Assembly (NCBI GenBank): GCA_965195225.1
Contig: CBDAFL010000082.1
Location: forward strand, 1-64,000
Direction of reading: 5' to 3'
Length of the DNA stretch: 64,000 nucleotides
Source of the DNA: JAHIKV01 sp965195225
Lineage (GTDB): Bacteria; Planctomycetota; Planctomycetia; Pirellulales; Thermoguttaceae
The position numbers and the translations under genes were made by a program. Within the stretch, counting starts at the first letter, position 1, and each line of letters opens with the position of its first letter. The notes below the pieces were generated by a model. The model was given only the letters and a program-made list of their open reading frames with translations, was not told where the DNA came from and searched no databases. This document shows positions 35,890-45,108 of this stretch, one piece after another.

Positions 35890-35932
35890 CATCGAGAGTC
35901 CTCCTCGCCCCCGTCAGGGGCTCTTGGACTCT
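35890..35932. repeat. Short inverted repeat within RHS remnants
   Basis: gagagtcctcctcgcccccg and tcaggggctcttggactctc form an imperfect hairpin between the RHS-like piece and the next remnant. Confidence 0.45.
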
Positions 35933-36065
35933 CATAACACATGGATCAGTTTTTGGGGAGCAGGCCAGTGCCGTAATCGTACCAAAGTAGATCGACAACG
36001 AAATCATCGTCGGTGTAGTCCAGCTTCACATCGACATCCTCGTAGTCTTCCCATTGTGCCAAAAC

Positions 36066-36127
36066 TAGTAATGTGTCCCCCGATTAGGATGTGTCCCCCG
36101 ATTAGGTCCGATTAGGTCCGGTTAGGT
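36066..36127. repeat. Short tandem repeats (GTGTCCCCCGATTAG and GGTCCGATTA units)
   Basis: gtgtcccccgattagg occurs twice and is followed by gtccgattag / gtccggttag units ending exactly where RHS homology resumes. This marks a junction between RHS pieces. Confidence 0.65.
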
Positions 36128-36280
36128 CCAGTTGCCGGTCGGGTCGAGCGTCCACTGCTCGGCGAAGGTTTTGGTTTCGGCAACCAGACCGTTTTTGTTG
36201 GCGTTGAGTTCGCCGCGCTGGAGGGTGGCCAACTGGTACATGCCGTCGTATGACATCACGTCGTTGTCGGATATTGTACT

Positions 36281-36327
36281 GCTAATGACTACTGGCGCTC
36301 TGACCCCAAAACTCCCCCAAAACTCCC
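36281..36327. repeat. REP-like junction repeat, copy A
   Basis: gctaatgactactggcgctc followed by tgaccccaaaactcccccaa. Same sequence as copies B and C at the 5' edge of the RHS cores at 37923 and 42882. Confidence 0.75.
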
Positions 36328-36332
36328 CTATG

Positions 36333-37898
36333 TTATCTTAGGAGGATCGAACCTATTGCCGGGGATAATAACTTCCTCTCCAAAATCTGTCCCCCCAAAA
36401 AACCCCACAAAAACCCAAACTCTCCTAACCTATTGCGATCCGCCTCGCTCACACCTGCAGAGGCAAACAAGGAGTTGGTCCAACTCGCACAATTTGGCCC
36501 CCACCAAACATCGAACTCAACGCACTTGCCCTTGGTGTTCTGTGCGTAATTGTTGGCATCTTCAAGCAGCTTGTTAATGAACTGCGTATCGCTCATCCCG
36601 TTAGGAGGGTCAACTTCGTGGCAATCCTGACTCCAACCAGACTTGTACTTATTGGGGCACTTACTGTATCTGTCTGGGGCATTGAACTCTCTCGTTGCGG
36701 CAATGTCCGCCTGATTATTCTTTTCATACACGAGGCAGCCGTTTTTCTCAAATCCAGCAAGCGTAAATCCCTGTTTCCCTCCAAAGAGGTCGTTCAACTG
36801 GCCGGGGAAGTCATCTGGATTATCCGGCACGACGACTATGTAGTGATGGTCGCCTGTCCCTGCCGGGTTGTCTACATCTCGCGCACACCAGTAGACTTTT
36901 TCTCCTGTGGGATCGACGTAAACGACCGGGTTGTTGCGGACATAGCGGTAGGGGTTGTCGTCATCCCAAATCGGATCTCTTCCGAGGAATCTTCCTAAGC
37001 CCGATCCCAAAGGACGCATACGGCAGTGGTAGAAGCCGGTCTCGGGATCATACTGGCGGCCCGTGTAGAGAACGTCCCAGGAATAGCTGGAAACATTCGG
37101 ATTGCGGACTACAAAAGCTGAGGTTAGGAAACTTGGCCTGCCGTAGGCGTCGTAACAGTACCGCTCCTGCACGTCGCCGGACGCATCGGCAATGGCGACC
37201 ACGTTCCAGTTTGGGTCTTGGAGGGCGTAGAGGCGCTCTTCCAACCCGGAGCCGGTCTTACCGTAGTTGCCGGTTTCGGAATCACTATCGGCGTCGCGGT
37301 CACGCAATATGAGATCGTCAATGTAACGGAGGCCCCAGACGTATTGGAGGCTGGGGGCTGGAGGCTGGAGGCTGGAGGAGGAACTGCCGGAATAATAATT
37401 GCTCTGAACGTGTTCTTCCAATACCTGCCACTGGTTGCTGTAGTAATAGTGCCGGATTTCGGTCAGCGACCCGCCTGAGTATGTTTCCTTCTCGACCCGC
37501 CGGCCTAACGCATCATAGTTATACCCCGCCACCAACGTTTCGCCGTCGGCGTCAAAGACCGTCACCAATCGGTTCCAGGCGTCGTAGACCAGGTGATAGT
37601 GGTCTGACCAGTCGGAAGGCTTCGGCGCACGAATCATGTTGCCGGCAACGTCGTGGGCAACGTGCGTACTCGCGCCGGCAATCGTGGCAACTTCATTCGC
37701 TTCGTTGTGCGTGCGGTTCTGGTCGCGGTTCCACGAGCCGTTGCCATCGGTGTCCTGCTTGAAATTCGTCCAGTTGCCCGTCGGGTCGAGCGTCCATTGC
37801 TCGGCGAAGGTTTTGGACTCGGCAACCAAGCCATCCTTGTTCGCGTTAAGTTGGCCGCGCTGCAAGGTAGCCAACTGATATATGCCGTCGTATGACAT
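36333..37898 (-). CDS. RHS core plus C-terminal effector tip, cassette 1 (5'-truncated)
   Basis: 521 aa from the in-frame ATG at 37898. The frame is open to 38102, but that part is repeat sequence. It lacks the N-terminal RHS and secretion parts. The core has YD-repeat style blocks (NRLVTVFDADGETLVAGYNY) and the closing motif LGRFLGRDPIWDDDNPYRYV with NNPVVYVDPTG. After that a tip of about 165 residues is unlike the other two RHS genes. It holds HHYIVVVPDNP and, later, GPNCASWTNSLFASAGV. A His-before-Cys order could mean a permuted papain-like (NlpC/P60-like) hydrolase, inferred only. It may be a silent cassette or a toxin. Confidence 0.7.
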   Translation of the reverse strand: MSYDGIYQLATLQRGQLNANKDGLVAESKTFAEQWTLDPTGNWTNFKQDTDGNGSWNRDQNRTHNEANEVATIAGASTHVAHDVAGNMIRAPKPSDWSDHYHLVYDAWNRLVTVFDADGETLVAGYNYDALGRRVEKETYSGGSLTEIRHYYYSNQWQVLEEHVQSNYYSGSSSSSLQPPAPSLQYVWGLRYIDDLILRDRDADSDSETGNYGKTGSGLEERLYALQDPNWNVVAIADASGDVQERYCYDAYGRPSFLTSAFVVRNPNVSSYSWDVLYTGRQYDPETGFYHCRMRPLGSGLGRFLGRDPIWDDDNPYRYVRNNPVVYVDPTGEKVYWCARDVDNPAGTGDHHYIVVVPDNPDDFPGQLNDLFGGKQGFTLAGFEKNGCLVYEKNNQADIAATREFNAPDRYSKCPNKYKSGWSQDCHEVDPPNGMSDTQFINKLLEDANNYAQNTKGKCVEFDVWWGPNCASWTNSLFASAGVSEADRNRLGEFGFLWGFLGGQILERKLLSPAIGSILLR

Positions 37899-37922
37899 CA
37901 CGTCGTTGTTGGATATTGTGCT

Positions 37923-37989
37923 GCTAATGACTACTGGCGCTCTGACCCCAAAACTCCCCCTCTGACCCCAAAACTCCCCCAAAACTCCC
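37923..37989. repeat. REP-like junction repeat, copy B
   Basis: Begins gctaatgactactggcgctc, then two runs of the ctctgaccccaaaactcccc type. It lies exactly at the upstream end of cassette 1. Confidence 0.8.
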
Positions 37990-38198
37990 TTGGTGGCAGT
38001 CGATTTGTGGAGACGATGCTGACGGTGATTGAGAGTTGTCGTCAGCAGCGTCGCGATGTATTTTCCTTCGTCACATCCGCCGTCGAGGCTCATCTCGCCC
38101 ACAATTCCGCTCCTTCATTGCTCCCCGGGGTGTGAACGGTTACGAAGACGTCTGGTCCGGCATTTTCCGTTCTGCTGGAAGCAAATCCTCAGAACTTC

Positions 38199-39128
38199 CT
38201 ATTCCTTCTTTTTGTCACCGTCTTCCATTTTGAAGCCGAGTTTTTTCGCCTGCGCGAAGTCTTCTTCCGCTTTGGCGTCTTCGCCTTTTTTTTCGTAGGT
38301 ATAGCCGCGCCAATAGTAGTTTTCGCCGTCTTTCGGATTGATGTGGATGGCTTTGGAAAAGTCGGTGATCGCATCGTCGTAGTTGTTGTTGTTTATATGA
38401 ACCAAGCCGCGAGCATGGAATGTTTCGGCACAATCAGGTTTGATGCGGATGGCCTCTGTAAAGTCGGCAATCGCCAGATATAAGTCACCCTTTTTGGCGT
38501 AGGCTACGCCACGGTGGTAATATGCCTCGACCAGTTTAGGGTCGATTTGGATGGCCTTGGTGCAGTCGGCGATTGCCTTGTCATACTTGCCCTTATTCGT
38601 GTAAGCCAAGCCGCGACCGGCGTATGCCAGCGCGTATTTCGGGTCGATTCGGATAGCCCTATTGAAATCGACAATCGCCTTGTCATGTTGTCCCTTTCTG
38701 TCGCGGCATTGACCGCGATTGCTGTATGGCAGTGCCAGCTTGGGATTGATTTTGGCGGCCCTGCTGTAGTCGGCAATCGCCTTGTCGTAGTCTCCCTTGT
38801 ACTGGTATGTCAAGCCGCGATTGAAGTATGGCATGAACAATCTCGGGTTAAGACGGATGGCCTTGTTGCAGTCGGCGAGCGCCTTGTCGTATTCGCCCTT
38901 GATCGCGTAAATCAGGCCGCGATTGCTGTACGCTTTGGCATGGCGCGGATCAAGGCGGATGGCCTCCGTGTAACATTGCAGCGCCAGATCATAATCCTGC
39001 TTCTCGTAGGCTTCCAATCCCTGGTTAAGTTTTTCTTCGGCCGTCGAACCACAAACCACCGTGGGCAATAGAAGAAGCATTGCCAGTATACACGTCAACC
39101 GTGGCATAAAGTTGGGGAACACTATCAT
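38199..39128 (-). CDS. Exported TPR-repeat protein following an RHS gene
   Basis: 309 aa from ATG at 39128 (ribosome binding site AAAGG); an ATG at 39107 is also possible. Signal peptide LTCILAMLLLLPTVVCGSTA. Seven or more regular 34-residue TPR units follow, for example YDKAIADCTKAIQIDPKL and YDDAITDFSKAIHINPKD, then a Lys-rich tail. It starts 56 bases downstream of the RHS stop at 39184 on the same strand, the usual position of an immunity or accessory gene. Immunity function is only a positional guess; generic TPR chaperone or scaffold is equally possible. Confidence 0.8.
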   Translation of the reverse strand: MIVFPNFMPRLTCILAMLLLLPTVVCGSTAEEKLNQGLEAYEKQDYDLALQCYTEAIRLDPRHAKAYSNRGLIYAIKGEYDKALADCNKAIRLNPRLFMPYFNRGLTYQYKGDYDKAIADYSRAAKINPKLALPYSNRGQCRDRKGQHDKAIVDFNRAIRIDPKYALAYAGRGLAYTNKGKYDKAIADCTKAIQIDPKLVEAYYHRGVAYAKKGDLYLAIADFTEAIRIKPDCAETFHARGLVHINNNNYDDAITDFSKAIHINPKDGENYYWRGYTYEKKGEDAKAEEDFAQAKKLGFKMEDGDKKKE

Positions 39129-39183
39129 TTGAGACCTTTCGTGACATGCGATGTTCGATTGACTCATTGTGCATTAAATAGAG

Positions 39184-42100
39184 CTACCACCTGTATGGAT
39201 TTCTCAGATCAACCATGCCAAACCTTTCCAAAGCAGCTTGGATTGCCGGCGAGCTTAGTATACGGTCCTCTAAATCTTGCAGACTAGGCAAGATGTCCAT
39301 TTGTTGCAGTCCGTTGAGTATCCCCGCCAAGCCCTCTCCTGACCCTGGAGGGAGTTGTCGGATCAGGCCCATTTCCTCCAAGGCGTCCAGGAGTCCTTCC
39401 ATCAATTCACGAATATCATCGGGTGTCATAGGCCACCCGTAGGGCCACCCGAAGGGCCTTCCCGGCCAGTAGAAGCCCGATGTTGGCGGCCATCCGCTGG
39501 GGCGACGAACTGGCGGGTGTCCACCAGGGTGGGGAGCGAATATGCCCGAACGATCTGGGAACTGCTTAAATTGGCCAACGTTCGCCAGCACTTCGGCCAA
39601 CTCATCCAAATCCGGCAGTGTCGGAGGCTGTTCTATGTCGTCTTTACATAGTCCTACAGGGTCCGTTTTACGTAGTCCTACAGGGTCCGTCAGGCTTACT
39701 GGATTATTGCCGACGTAGCGGTAGAGGTTTACGTCACTTTCAATTGGATCTCTTCGGTTCCATCTGCCGAGATGGGAAAGGAGGATGCGGTGGCCGGCGA
39801 TGTGCCACTTCACGTCGGAATCGGTGTGGTAATCGTAGCGGTAGCCGCAGTAGAGGGTTTCCCAATCGTAGCTGGAGACGTTTGGATTGCGGACCACAAA
39901 AGCTGAGGTGAGGAAACTCGGCTTGCCGTAGGCATCGTAACAGTAACGCTCTTGAATCGCGCCGCTGGTGTTGGCTATCGCAACCACGTTCCAGTTCGGG
40001 TCTTGAAGAGCATAGATGCGCTCGTCGAGCGTGCCATTAGTATCGGTGTCGCGGTCGCGGAGAACGAGATCGTTCACGTACCGCAGGCCCCAGACGAATT
40101 GACGCTCGGGGTATAGGGACTCGGGGGCGGAGGCCGAGCCGCTGGAGCCGTAACATTGCTGTACGCGCTCTTCCAATACTTGCCAGTCGCGCGAATAATA
40201 ATAGTGGCGCATCTCGGCCAAAGAGCCGGAGGTGTAGGCCTCTTTTATGACTCGTCGGTTCAGGCCGTCGTAGTCGTAGCCGGCAACCAGAGTTGTGCCG
40301 TCTGCGTCGTAGACGGTGACAAGACGGTTCCAGGCGTCGTACTCAAAGTGATAGTGGTCGCTCCAGTTGGAAGGTTTTGGAGCGCGGACCATGTTGCCCG
40401 AGCGGTCGTGGGCAACGCGGGTCGAACTGTCCTCAATTTCCGAGATTTCGTTGGCCGTATTGTGGTCGCGGTCCTGGTCCAGGTTCCACGAGCCGTTGCC
40501 ATCGGGGTCTTGCTTGAAATTGTTCCAGTTGCCGGTCGGGTCCAACGTCCACTGCTCGGCGAAAGTTTTGGAATTGGCAACCAGTCCGTCCTTGGTCCCG
40601 TTCAGTTGGCCGCGATCGAGAGTAGCCAACTGATACATCCCGTCGTAGGTGTAAAGTTCGTCCAAATCGACGCTGTTGGCCGCGGCCACCGTGTCCTGCC
40701 GCCAGAGACGGTTGCTCGCGCGGTCGTAGCCGTGCTTGATCCGAACCGCGTCGGCGGAACTGCCGTAGTCTCGCCAAAGCAGGTCAACAACGCGGCCGAA
40801 ACGGTCGAGGCCGTCATAGGGATCGTCGCCCGCGCCGTGGGCCAGATTGCACAGCAGGTCAGGCTGCGGGTAATCAACTTTTACGATCTGGCCGGCACCA
40901 AGATATGTGTACTCGGCCAGCCGAGTACCGTTTGCGTCGACATCCGAAAGATAACTTAAGCGGCTCAGGTTACTATCGTTGCCGCTGCTGTATTCGTGGT
41001 GCAGGACGCGACCGTTGGGGTAGGTGATCGCGGTGAGCCGCGCGTGGTTGTTCGTCCCGTCGGCGTGGGCGTATTGAACCTGTGACGTGTTTTGGTCCAC
41101 TTGGCCGTCGTGCTCCTGATGTTCGACCTTTGGTTGGCCAAAATCGTTGTAGGAGAGATCGACTTCGTTGACGGCGTAACCGCCGGTGGCGGCGTCGTAG
41201 TTGGTCGTTTTTACCAACATGCCCCGCACCTCGTAATCGCGCTCGATTCGGCGAACCGCGTCGTCCACGTCGGTCCCAAGCGTGGTGGCCTTGTCGGCCG
41301 TCGAACGCCCGAGCTTGTCGTACTCGAACGCGTGGACCGTACCGTTCTGGTCCTTCGTCTCTTTCACCTCGCCCTGGCGATTATACTTATGTTCCACCCG
41401 ATCGTAAACCCCATCCGTGCCGTTTCCATCGAGGGTAGTGGGGTCGTCACTATCGGGGTAGATTACCGCCCGGAGCAGGTCGTTTCGGTAGATTAACGGC
41501 GAAATCCCACCCACCGACGTACCATAGATGTACCGTGTAACCTGATCGTTGGTGGTCGAGTTTTTCGCCGTCAGCGTCGAAACCGCCCCGTCGATGGTGT
41601 AAACGGTTTCGACCGTCACGTCCTCGTCGGCGTCGCCGGTGGCGGGATTGCCGTCGGTGTAGTTTTGAGTGGTTTTGGTGACGCGGCCGGCGTCGTCGAA
41701 CTCGCTGCGGTCGTCGCGACCGGCTGGATCGACCGTCTGGTACGCATCGCCGGTCGAGGTGTCGTACTCGACGGTCGATACCAGCACGGTATCACTCGAT
41801 GACGGCGCGCTGTTGGGCCGAGTGGGAGCGCTGCCGCCGTTGGTGCCGTAATTGGCCGTGGCGGTCTGACGCCTGATCTGGTCGCACCACGTTCCCATGT
41901 AAGAAACCCGGGCCTTAGGCTGCGCGCCGCCGGGTGTGGTCAATTCGCCCGTGCCGGTGGCGTCGTGCAAGCGGCTACGGCTGACAATCCACGTCGTATT
42001 TCCCTGGGGATCGTAAGTGGTTTCGATCTGCTCGAAAATAGTGTCGCCGGTAACGTCGTCGGCGTCGGCGTATAAAGTTTCGTCGGTGTCGTAACCGAGG

Positions 42101-42867
42101 TATGTTTTGGTTACCCGGCCGACTCCGTCATAGGAAGTTTTGCTGAAGGAATCCGAGCCGGCCGGTTTTTGCTTGATGACGTTCCCAGCGGCGTCGTACC
42201 AGGTGTTGTTGGTAAGCGCGTTGCCCACCGTGCCGTCCGACGGATCGACCGCGTAGGTCTCGGTCTTGTACGCGCGGCCCAAATCGTCGTAGTAGGTCCT
42301 GCCGCGGGCCAGCAGCCGGTCGCCGTCGTCGACCGTGTCGTCGAGCGGGAAGTGGCCGTCGGCGTCGGCGTCGTAGTAGCGCTCGACCTTCCAAGCGCGA
42401 TTGAGGTTGTCGAAATAATTCTTGGTGTACATCACGCGATCGTCGGCGTCGGCCGGATCAATGGCGTATTCCTGGCGGTTGCGCCAGTCGTATTGGTACT
42501 CGGTGACGCGCGTAGTGCCGGCGTCGACGCGCTGGGTCAGCGTGCTCAATAATCCGCCCTCCAGTCCGCCGCTGCACGCGCAATCGCCGCCGCTGCCCTC
42601 GTAATCGAGCTCGGTCACTAGCACCATGTTGCCGGCGCTGGTGCCCACGCGGATATCGGTCGGGTTGTTGCGGCAGTCGAAGGTGGTGCCGGTGATCGTG
42701 CCGCCGGGCGCGGTCAGTTTGTTTTGCCGGCCCGTCGAGTCGTGGCCCAAAGAGGTTTCGGCGTAGTGTGTGTCGGAGAGGCCGACGCCGGAGTCGGGAA
42801 TCAGATGGTACTTGCGCGTCGAGGTCTGCTGGCCGGAGTCGTTGTAGGCATAGGCGGTGCCGGCCAT
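39184..42867 (-). CDS. RHS repeat protein, cassette 2, with Pro/Trp-rich tip (5'-truncated)
   Basis: 1227 aa from ATG at 42867 (MAGTAYAYNDSGQQTSTRKY); the frame is open to 42960 through the junction repeat. It contains many YD repeats (YDDLGRAYKTETYA, YNRQGEVKETKDQNG, YDYDGLNRRVIKEAY) and the closing core motif LGRWNRRDPIESDVNLYRYV with NNPVSLTDPVG. No signal, PAAR or other secretion domain precedes it. The tip of about 150 residues is rich in Pro, Gly and Trp (WPPTSGFYWPGRPFGWPYGW) and ends in amphipathic helices. A duplicated phrase (TDPVGL twice) sits at the core-tip border. Target unknown. Confidence 0.8.
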   Translation of the reverse strand: MAGTAYAYNDSGQQTSTRKYHLIPDSGVGLSDTHYAETSLGHDSTGRQNKLTAPGGTITGTTFDCRNNPTDIRVGTSAGNMVLVTELDYEGSGGDCACSGGLEGGLLSTLTQRVDAGTTRVTEYQYDWRNRQEYAIDPADADDRVMYTKNYFDNLNRAWKVERYYDADADGHFPLDDTVDDGDRLLARGRTYYDDLGRAYKTETYAVDPSDGTVGNALTNNTWYDAAGNVIKQKPAGSDSFSKTSYDGVGRVTKTYLGYDTDETLYADADDVTGDTIFEQIETTYDPQGNTTWIVSRSRLHDATGTGELTTPGGAQPKARVSYMGTWCDQIRRQTATANYGTNGGSAPTRPNSAPSSSDTVLVSTVEYDTSTGDAYQTVDPAGRDDRSEFDDAGRVTKTTQNYTDGNPATGDADEDVTVETVYTIDGAVSTLTAKNSTTNDQVTRYIYGTSVGGISPLIYRNDLLRAVIYPDSDDPTTLDGNGTDGVYDRVEHKYNRQGEVKETKDQNGTVHAFEYDKLGRSTADKATTLGTDVDDAVRRIERDYEVRGMLVKTTNYDAATGGYAVNEVDLSYNDFGQPKVEHQEHDGQVDQNTSQVQYAHADGTNNHARLTAITYPNGRVLHHEYSSGNDSNLSRLSYLSDVDANGTRLAEYTYLGAGQIVKVDYPQPDLLCNLAHGAGDDPYDGLDRFGRVVDLLWRDYGSSADAVRIKHGYDRASNRLWRQDTVAAANSVDLDELYTYDGMYQLATLDRGQLNGTKDGLVANSKTFAEQWTLDPTGNWNNFKQDPDGNGSWNLDQDRDHNTANEISEIEDSSTRVAHDRSGNMVRAPKPSNWSDHYHFEYDAWNRLVTVYDADGTTLVAGYDYDGLNRRVIKEAYTSGSLAEMRHYYYSRDWQVLEERVQQCYGSSGSASAPESLYPERQFVWGLRYVNDLVLRDRDTDTNGTLDERIYALQDPNWNVVAIANTSGAIQERYCYDAYGKPSFLTSAFVVRNPNVSSYDWETLYCGYRYDYHTDSDVKWHIAGHRILLSHLGRWNRRDPIESDVNLYRYVGNNPVSLTDPVGLRKTDPVGLCKDDIEQPPTLPDLDELAEVLANVGQFKQFPDRSGIFAPHPGGHPPVRRPSGWPPTSGFYWPGRPFGWPYGWPMTPDDIRELMEGLLDALEEMGLIRQLPPGSGEGLAGILNGLQQMDILPSLQDLEDRILSSPAIQAALERFGMVDLRNPYRW
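39647..39692. repeat. Short direct duplication at the RHS core-tip border
   Basis: tagtcctacagggtccgt occurs twice in tandem (spacer of a few bases), giving the repeated TDPVGL in the protein. Suggests slippage or recombination where tips are exchanged. Confidence 0.7.
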
Positions 42868-42881
42868 GGCGGAGATTGCGT

Positions 42882-42972
42882 CACTAATGACTAATGGCGC
42901 TCTGACCCCAAAAACTCCCCCAAAAACTCCCCTCCCGACCCCAAAACTCCCTGACCCCAAAACTCCCCCAAC
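42882..42972. repeat. REP-like junction repeat, copy C
   Basis: Begins cactaatgactaatggcgct and continues with three runs of the ctgaccccaaaactccc type. It lies at the upstream end of cassette 2, as copy B does for cassette 1. Confidence 0.8.
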
Positions 42973-43092
42973 GCCTTTTTTCCCGCCATTCTGCGGGAAA
43001 CAGGTCTACTTCTTATCGGTTGTCAAGACTCGCTGGACCAGGACACCCGGTCCTTTGTTTCCCTTTGTTCTCCTTTGTTCCTTCGTGTAACA

Positions 43093-45012
43093 TCATTTAT
43101 TTTGAGCCTGGACAACATGGTCGTCGCGGCAAAGAAACACCTTTCGCTCAACGCCCTGACTGGTACGTCGCAGAGCTGACACGCGTATGACATCATCTGG
43201 CAACAACGAGACACTCTTTACCTGCCATCCTGCGAGTACACCAAGCCGAGAAACATGTGTGACTTTTCGACCATCGAACCTAACCAAACCGAAGTTCATA
43301 TCCACCACCCACAATCGTCCTTTCTTATCCTCAAGCATTTGCACGGGCTGAAGACATCCATCCGGAAACGTGCCGTCTCCGAGCACATTCCATTGTTTGC
43401 CCTTCAGCGCGTAGACTCGGTATGTCCCATCTGCGTAGTAGATTGTCCCACTGCCACCTTCAGCCAAGTTGAAGGCCCAGGTGTGGCGCTCCCCTGGCAA
43501 TTTGACCGGGGTGGGCTCTCCGCCCGGATCCACCTGGATCAAGCCATGGCCCGTAAGGATCCAAATGCGATGCTGAGAATCACACTTTAGAACTGCCCAC
43601 GAGTCATTCACAAGAAGGTAAGTGTGGTCAGTCCAAGTCTTTCCATCATAACTCAGAAGTCTATTACCGTCATACCACCACACACTTCGGCTTCCGTCTC
43701 CCACAACGTTATGCTCAACAGACACTATTGGAAAGCGTTCTTCAATCATTTTCTTAATATTTGCACGGCTTGTCTGAACTGGATTCTCCTTAACAATCCG
43801 AAACCTTGGGTTAATCAAGACACCATCCGAGGTCCCGAGCCATACCACACCTTTGTCAGTCTCCACCATTGGATTCCATCCACCGCTTGCAAGGAAAAAA
43901 GGTTTATCGGGAACCGGATACCGCCAGCCCTCATCGGAAAATACAGCAAATCCCTTTTCTGTTGCCACCCAGACATCGCCCGATCTGCGCACTTGAATCC
44001 CGCGCACGTTGACGTTAGGTAAAATTGAACCGGTGGTGTAAATGCGACTTGTTCCATCGGGAAGTCGAACACCGATCCCCTTTTCCGTTCCAACCCACAA
44101 TGCTTGAGTTGAATCGATACAGAGGCAGGTCACGTTGTTGGATGGAATCCAGGGATCAGTTTTTTTCGTGTGCAGTTTCCACGTTCCCTCTGGATCGCGT
44201 CGAAGCACTCCCAACCCCATAACTCCAACCCATAAGTTTTTCTCATTATCTTCTGCAAAGCCCATCACACATTGATTTTCATCTCCCGCTTCATAAATTG
44301 TTTCTACGGTATCTGTGTTAGGATCAACTGTTGTAACCCGGGAGTGATGTCCTCCAGCAAAGATTTTTCCCGAACTGCTGGCAAACAGTGCTGTCGTGTC
44401 GTAGAAACGTGTCATCACAAAGTCATTCCAGGGTAGGATATCCGGTGACAATGATTTGATTCGCAGCACTTCCAATAAATCCGTGCGAAAGCGGCACAAC
44501 CCACGGGACGTTGCCACCCAAAGAGTTCCATCTCTAGTAAAAAGAACTGCCCGAACATCATTACCAACCAATGGACTATTTCCGGGCACAACAAATGTCG
44601 TAGGCTCTGAAGCACCAGTCAGTACAACATGCTCAGGGCCAGTAAACATCTGCAATATACCCTTTCTAAGAATCGACAGACCATGATTTGTTCCAAAAGC
44701 AAAGACATCATCATGGGAAACCGCTATTGCTTGAACGTCATTCGCTGCTAAACCGTCAGTTTCATTTAACCTATCTCTATTCAGGAGGTTTTCGTGCCGG
44801 AATTTCGTACTCTTAACTTGCCTTAATGGGAATGTCTTCCATTCCCAACGAAGACCTGACTGCTCAAAGAGATCACCTTCTCCATTAGTGACATCCGCAT
44901 TCGCCAATGAGAAGTAATACAGCAGACAAAAAGCAAAGGTGGAGATGCCTGCGAATGCAAAGCGCATGCCAACATGACAGCACGCTTGTAATTTCATTAC
45001 AGTATTGAGCAT
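43093..45012 (-). CDS. Exported beta-propeller protein (two-component-regulator propeller type)
   Basis: 639 aa from ATG at 45012, preceded by AGGA. An N-terminal membrane or signal helix (FAFAGISTFAFCLLYYFSLA) is followed by repeated propeller blades with the family pattern DGTLWVATSRGLCRF, EKNLWVGVMGLGVLRR, TQALWVGTEKGIGVRL and GDVWVATEKGFAVF. This is the sensor part of hybrid two-component systems, but no kinase domain follows. AT content is clearly higher than in the RHS cores. It lies 96 bases downstream of RHS cassette 3 on the same strand, in the cargo position. Role unknown. Confidence 0.8.
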   Translation of the reverse strand: MLNTVMKLQACCHVGMRFAFAGISTFAFCLLYYFSLANADVTNGEGDLFEQSGLRWEWKTFPLRQVKSTKFRHENLLNRDRLNETDGLAANDVQAIAVSHDDVFAFGTNHGLSILRKGILQMFTGPEHVVLTGASEPTTFVVPGNSPLVGNDVRAVLFTRDGTLWVATSRGLCRFRTDLLEVLRIKSLSPDILPWNDFVMTRFYDTTALFASSSGKIFAGGHHSRVTTVDPNTDTVETIYEAGDENQCVMGFAEDNEKNLWVGVMGLGVLRRDPEGTWKLHTKKTDPWIPSNNVTCLCIDSTQALWVGTEKGIGVRLPDGTSRIYTTGSILPNVNVRGIQVRRSGDVWVATEKGFAVFSDEGWRYPVPDKPFFLASGGWNPMVETDKGVVWLGTSDGVLINPRFRIVKENPVQTSRANIKKMIEERFPIVSVEHNVVGDGSRSVWWYDGNRLLSYDGKTWTDHTYLLVNDSWAVLKCDSQHRIWILTGHGLIQVDPGGEPTPVKLPGERHTWAFNLAEGGSGTIYYADGTYRVYALKGKQWNVLGDGTFPDGCLQPVQMLEDKKGRLWVVDMNFGLVRFDGRKVTHVSRLGVLAGWQVKSVSLLPDDVIRVSALRRTSQGVERKVFLCRDDHVVQAQNK

Positions 45013-45108
45013 ATCATTTTCCTGTTAAATGAAGCAATCAATTGAACGATAAATCCTACAACTGAAGTAGTTCATTTAGTGTTACTACCTCAATGATCTT
45101 TACGTTAG

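Larger units (their letters stand above)
35645..36330 (-). pseudogene. Decayed RHS fragments
   Basis: Three disconnected minus-strand pieces of RHS coding sequence. 35700-35880 reads like the YD-repeat part (TYPSGHIWKFHDFDQYDYP, ATYDGNDRLTRLQRTNGTTV). 35953-36055 ends in VVDLLWYDYGTG followed by a stop. 36126-36275 repeats the core segment YQLATLQRGELN ... FAEQWTLDPTGNW found in the intact cores at 37760-37900. They are joined by short repeats and are not one open frame. They look like leftovers of RHS cassettes. Confidence 0.7.

Noticed and set aside
35364..35942. 192-codon minus-strand frame crossing the tRNA
   Set aside because: A chance fusion of an RHS remnant, intergenic sequence and the antisense of the tRNA; treated as decayed RHS instead.
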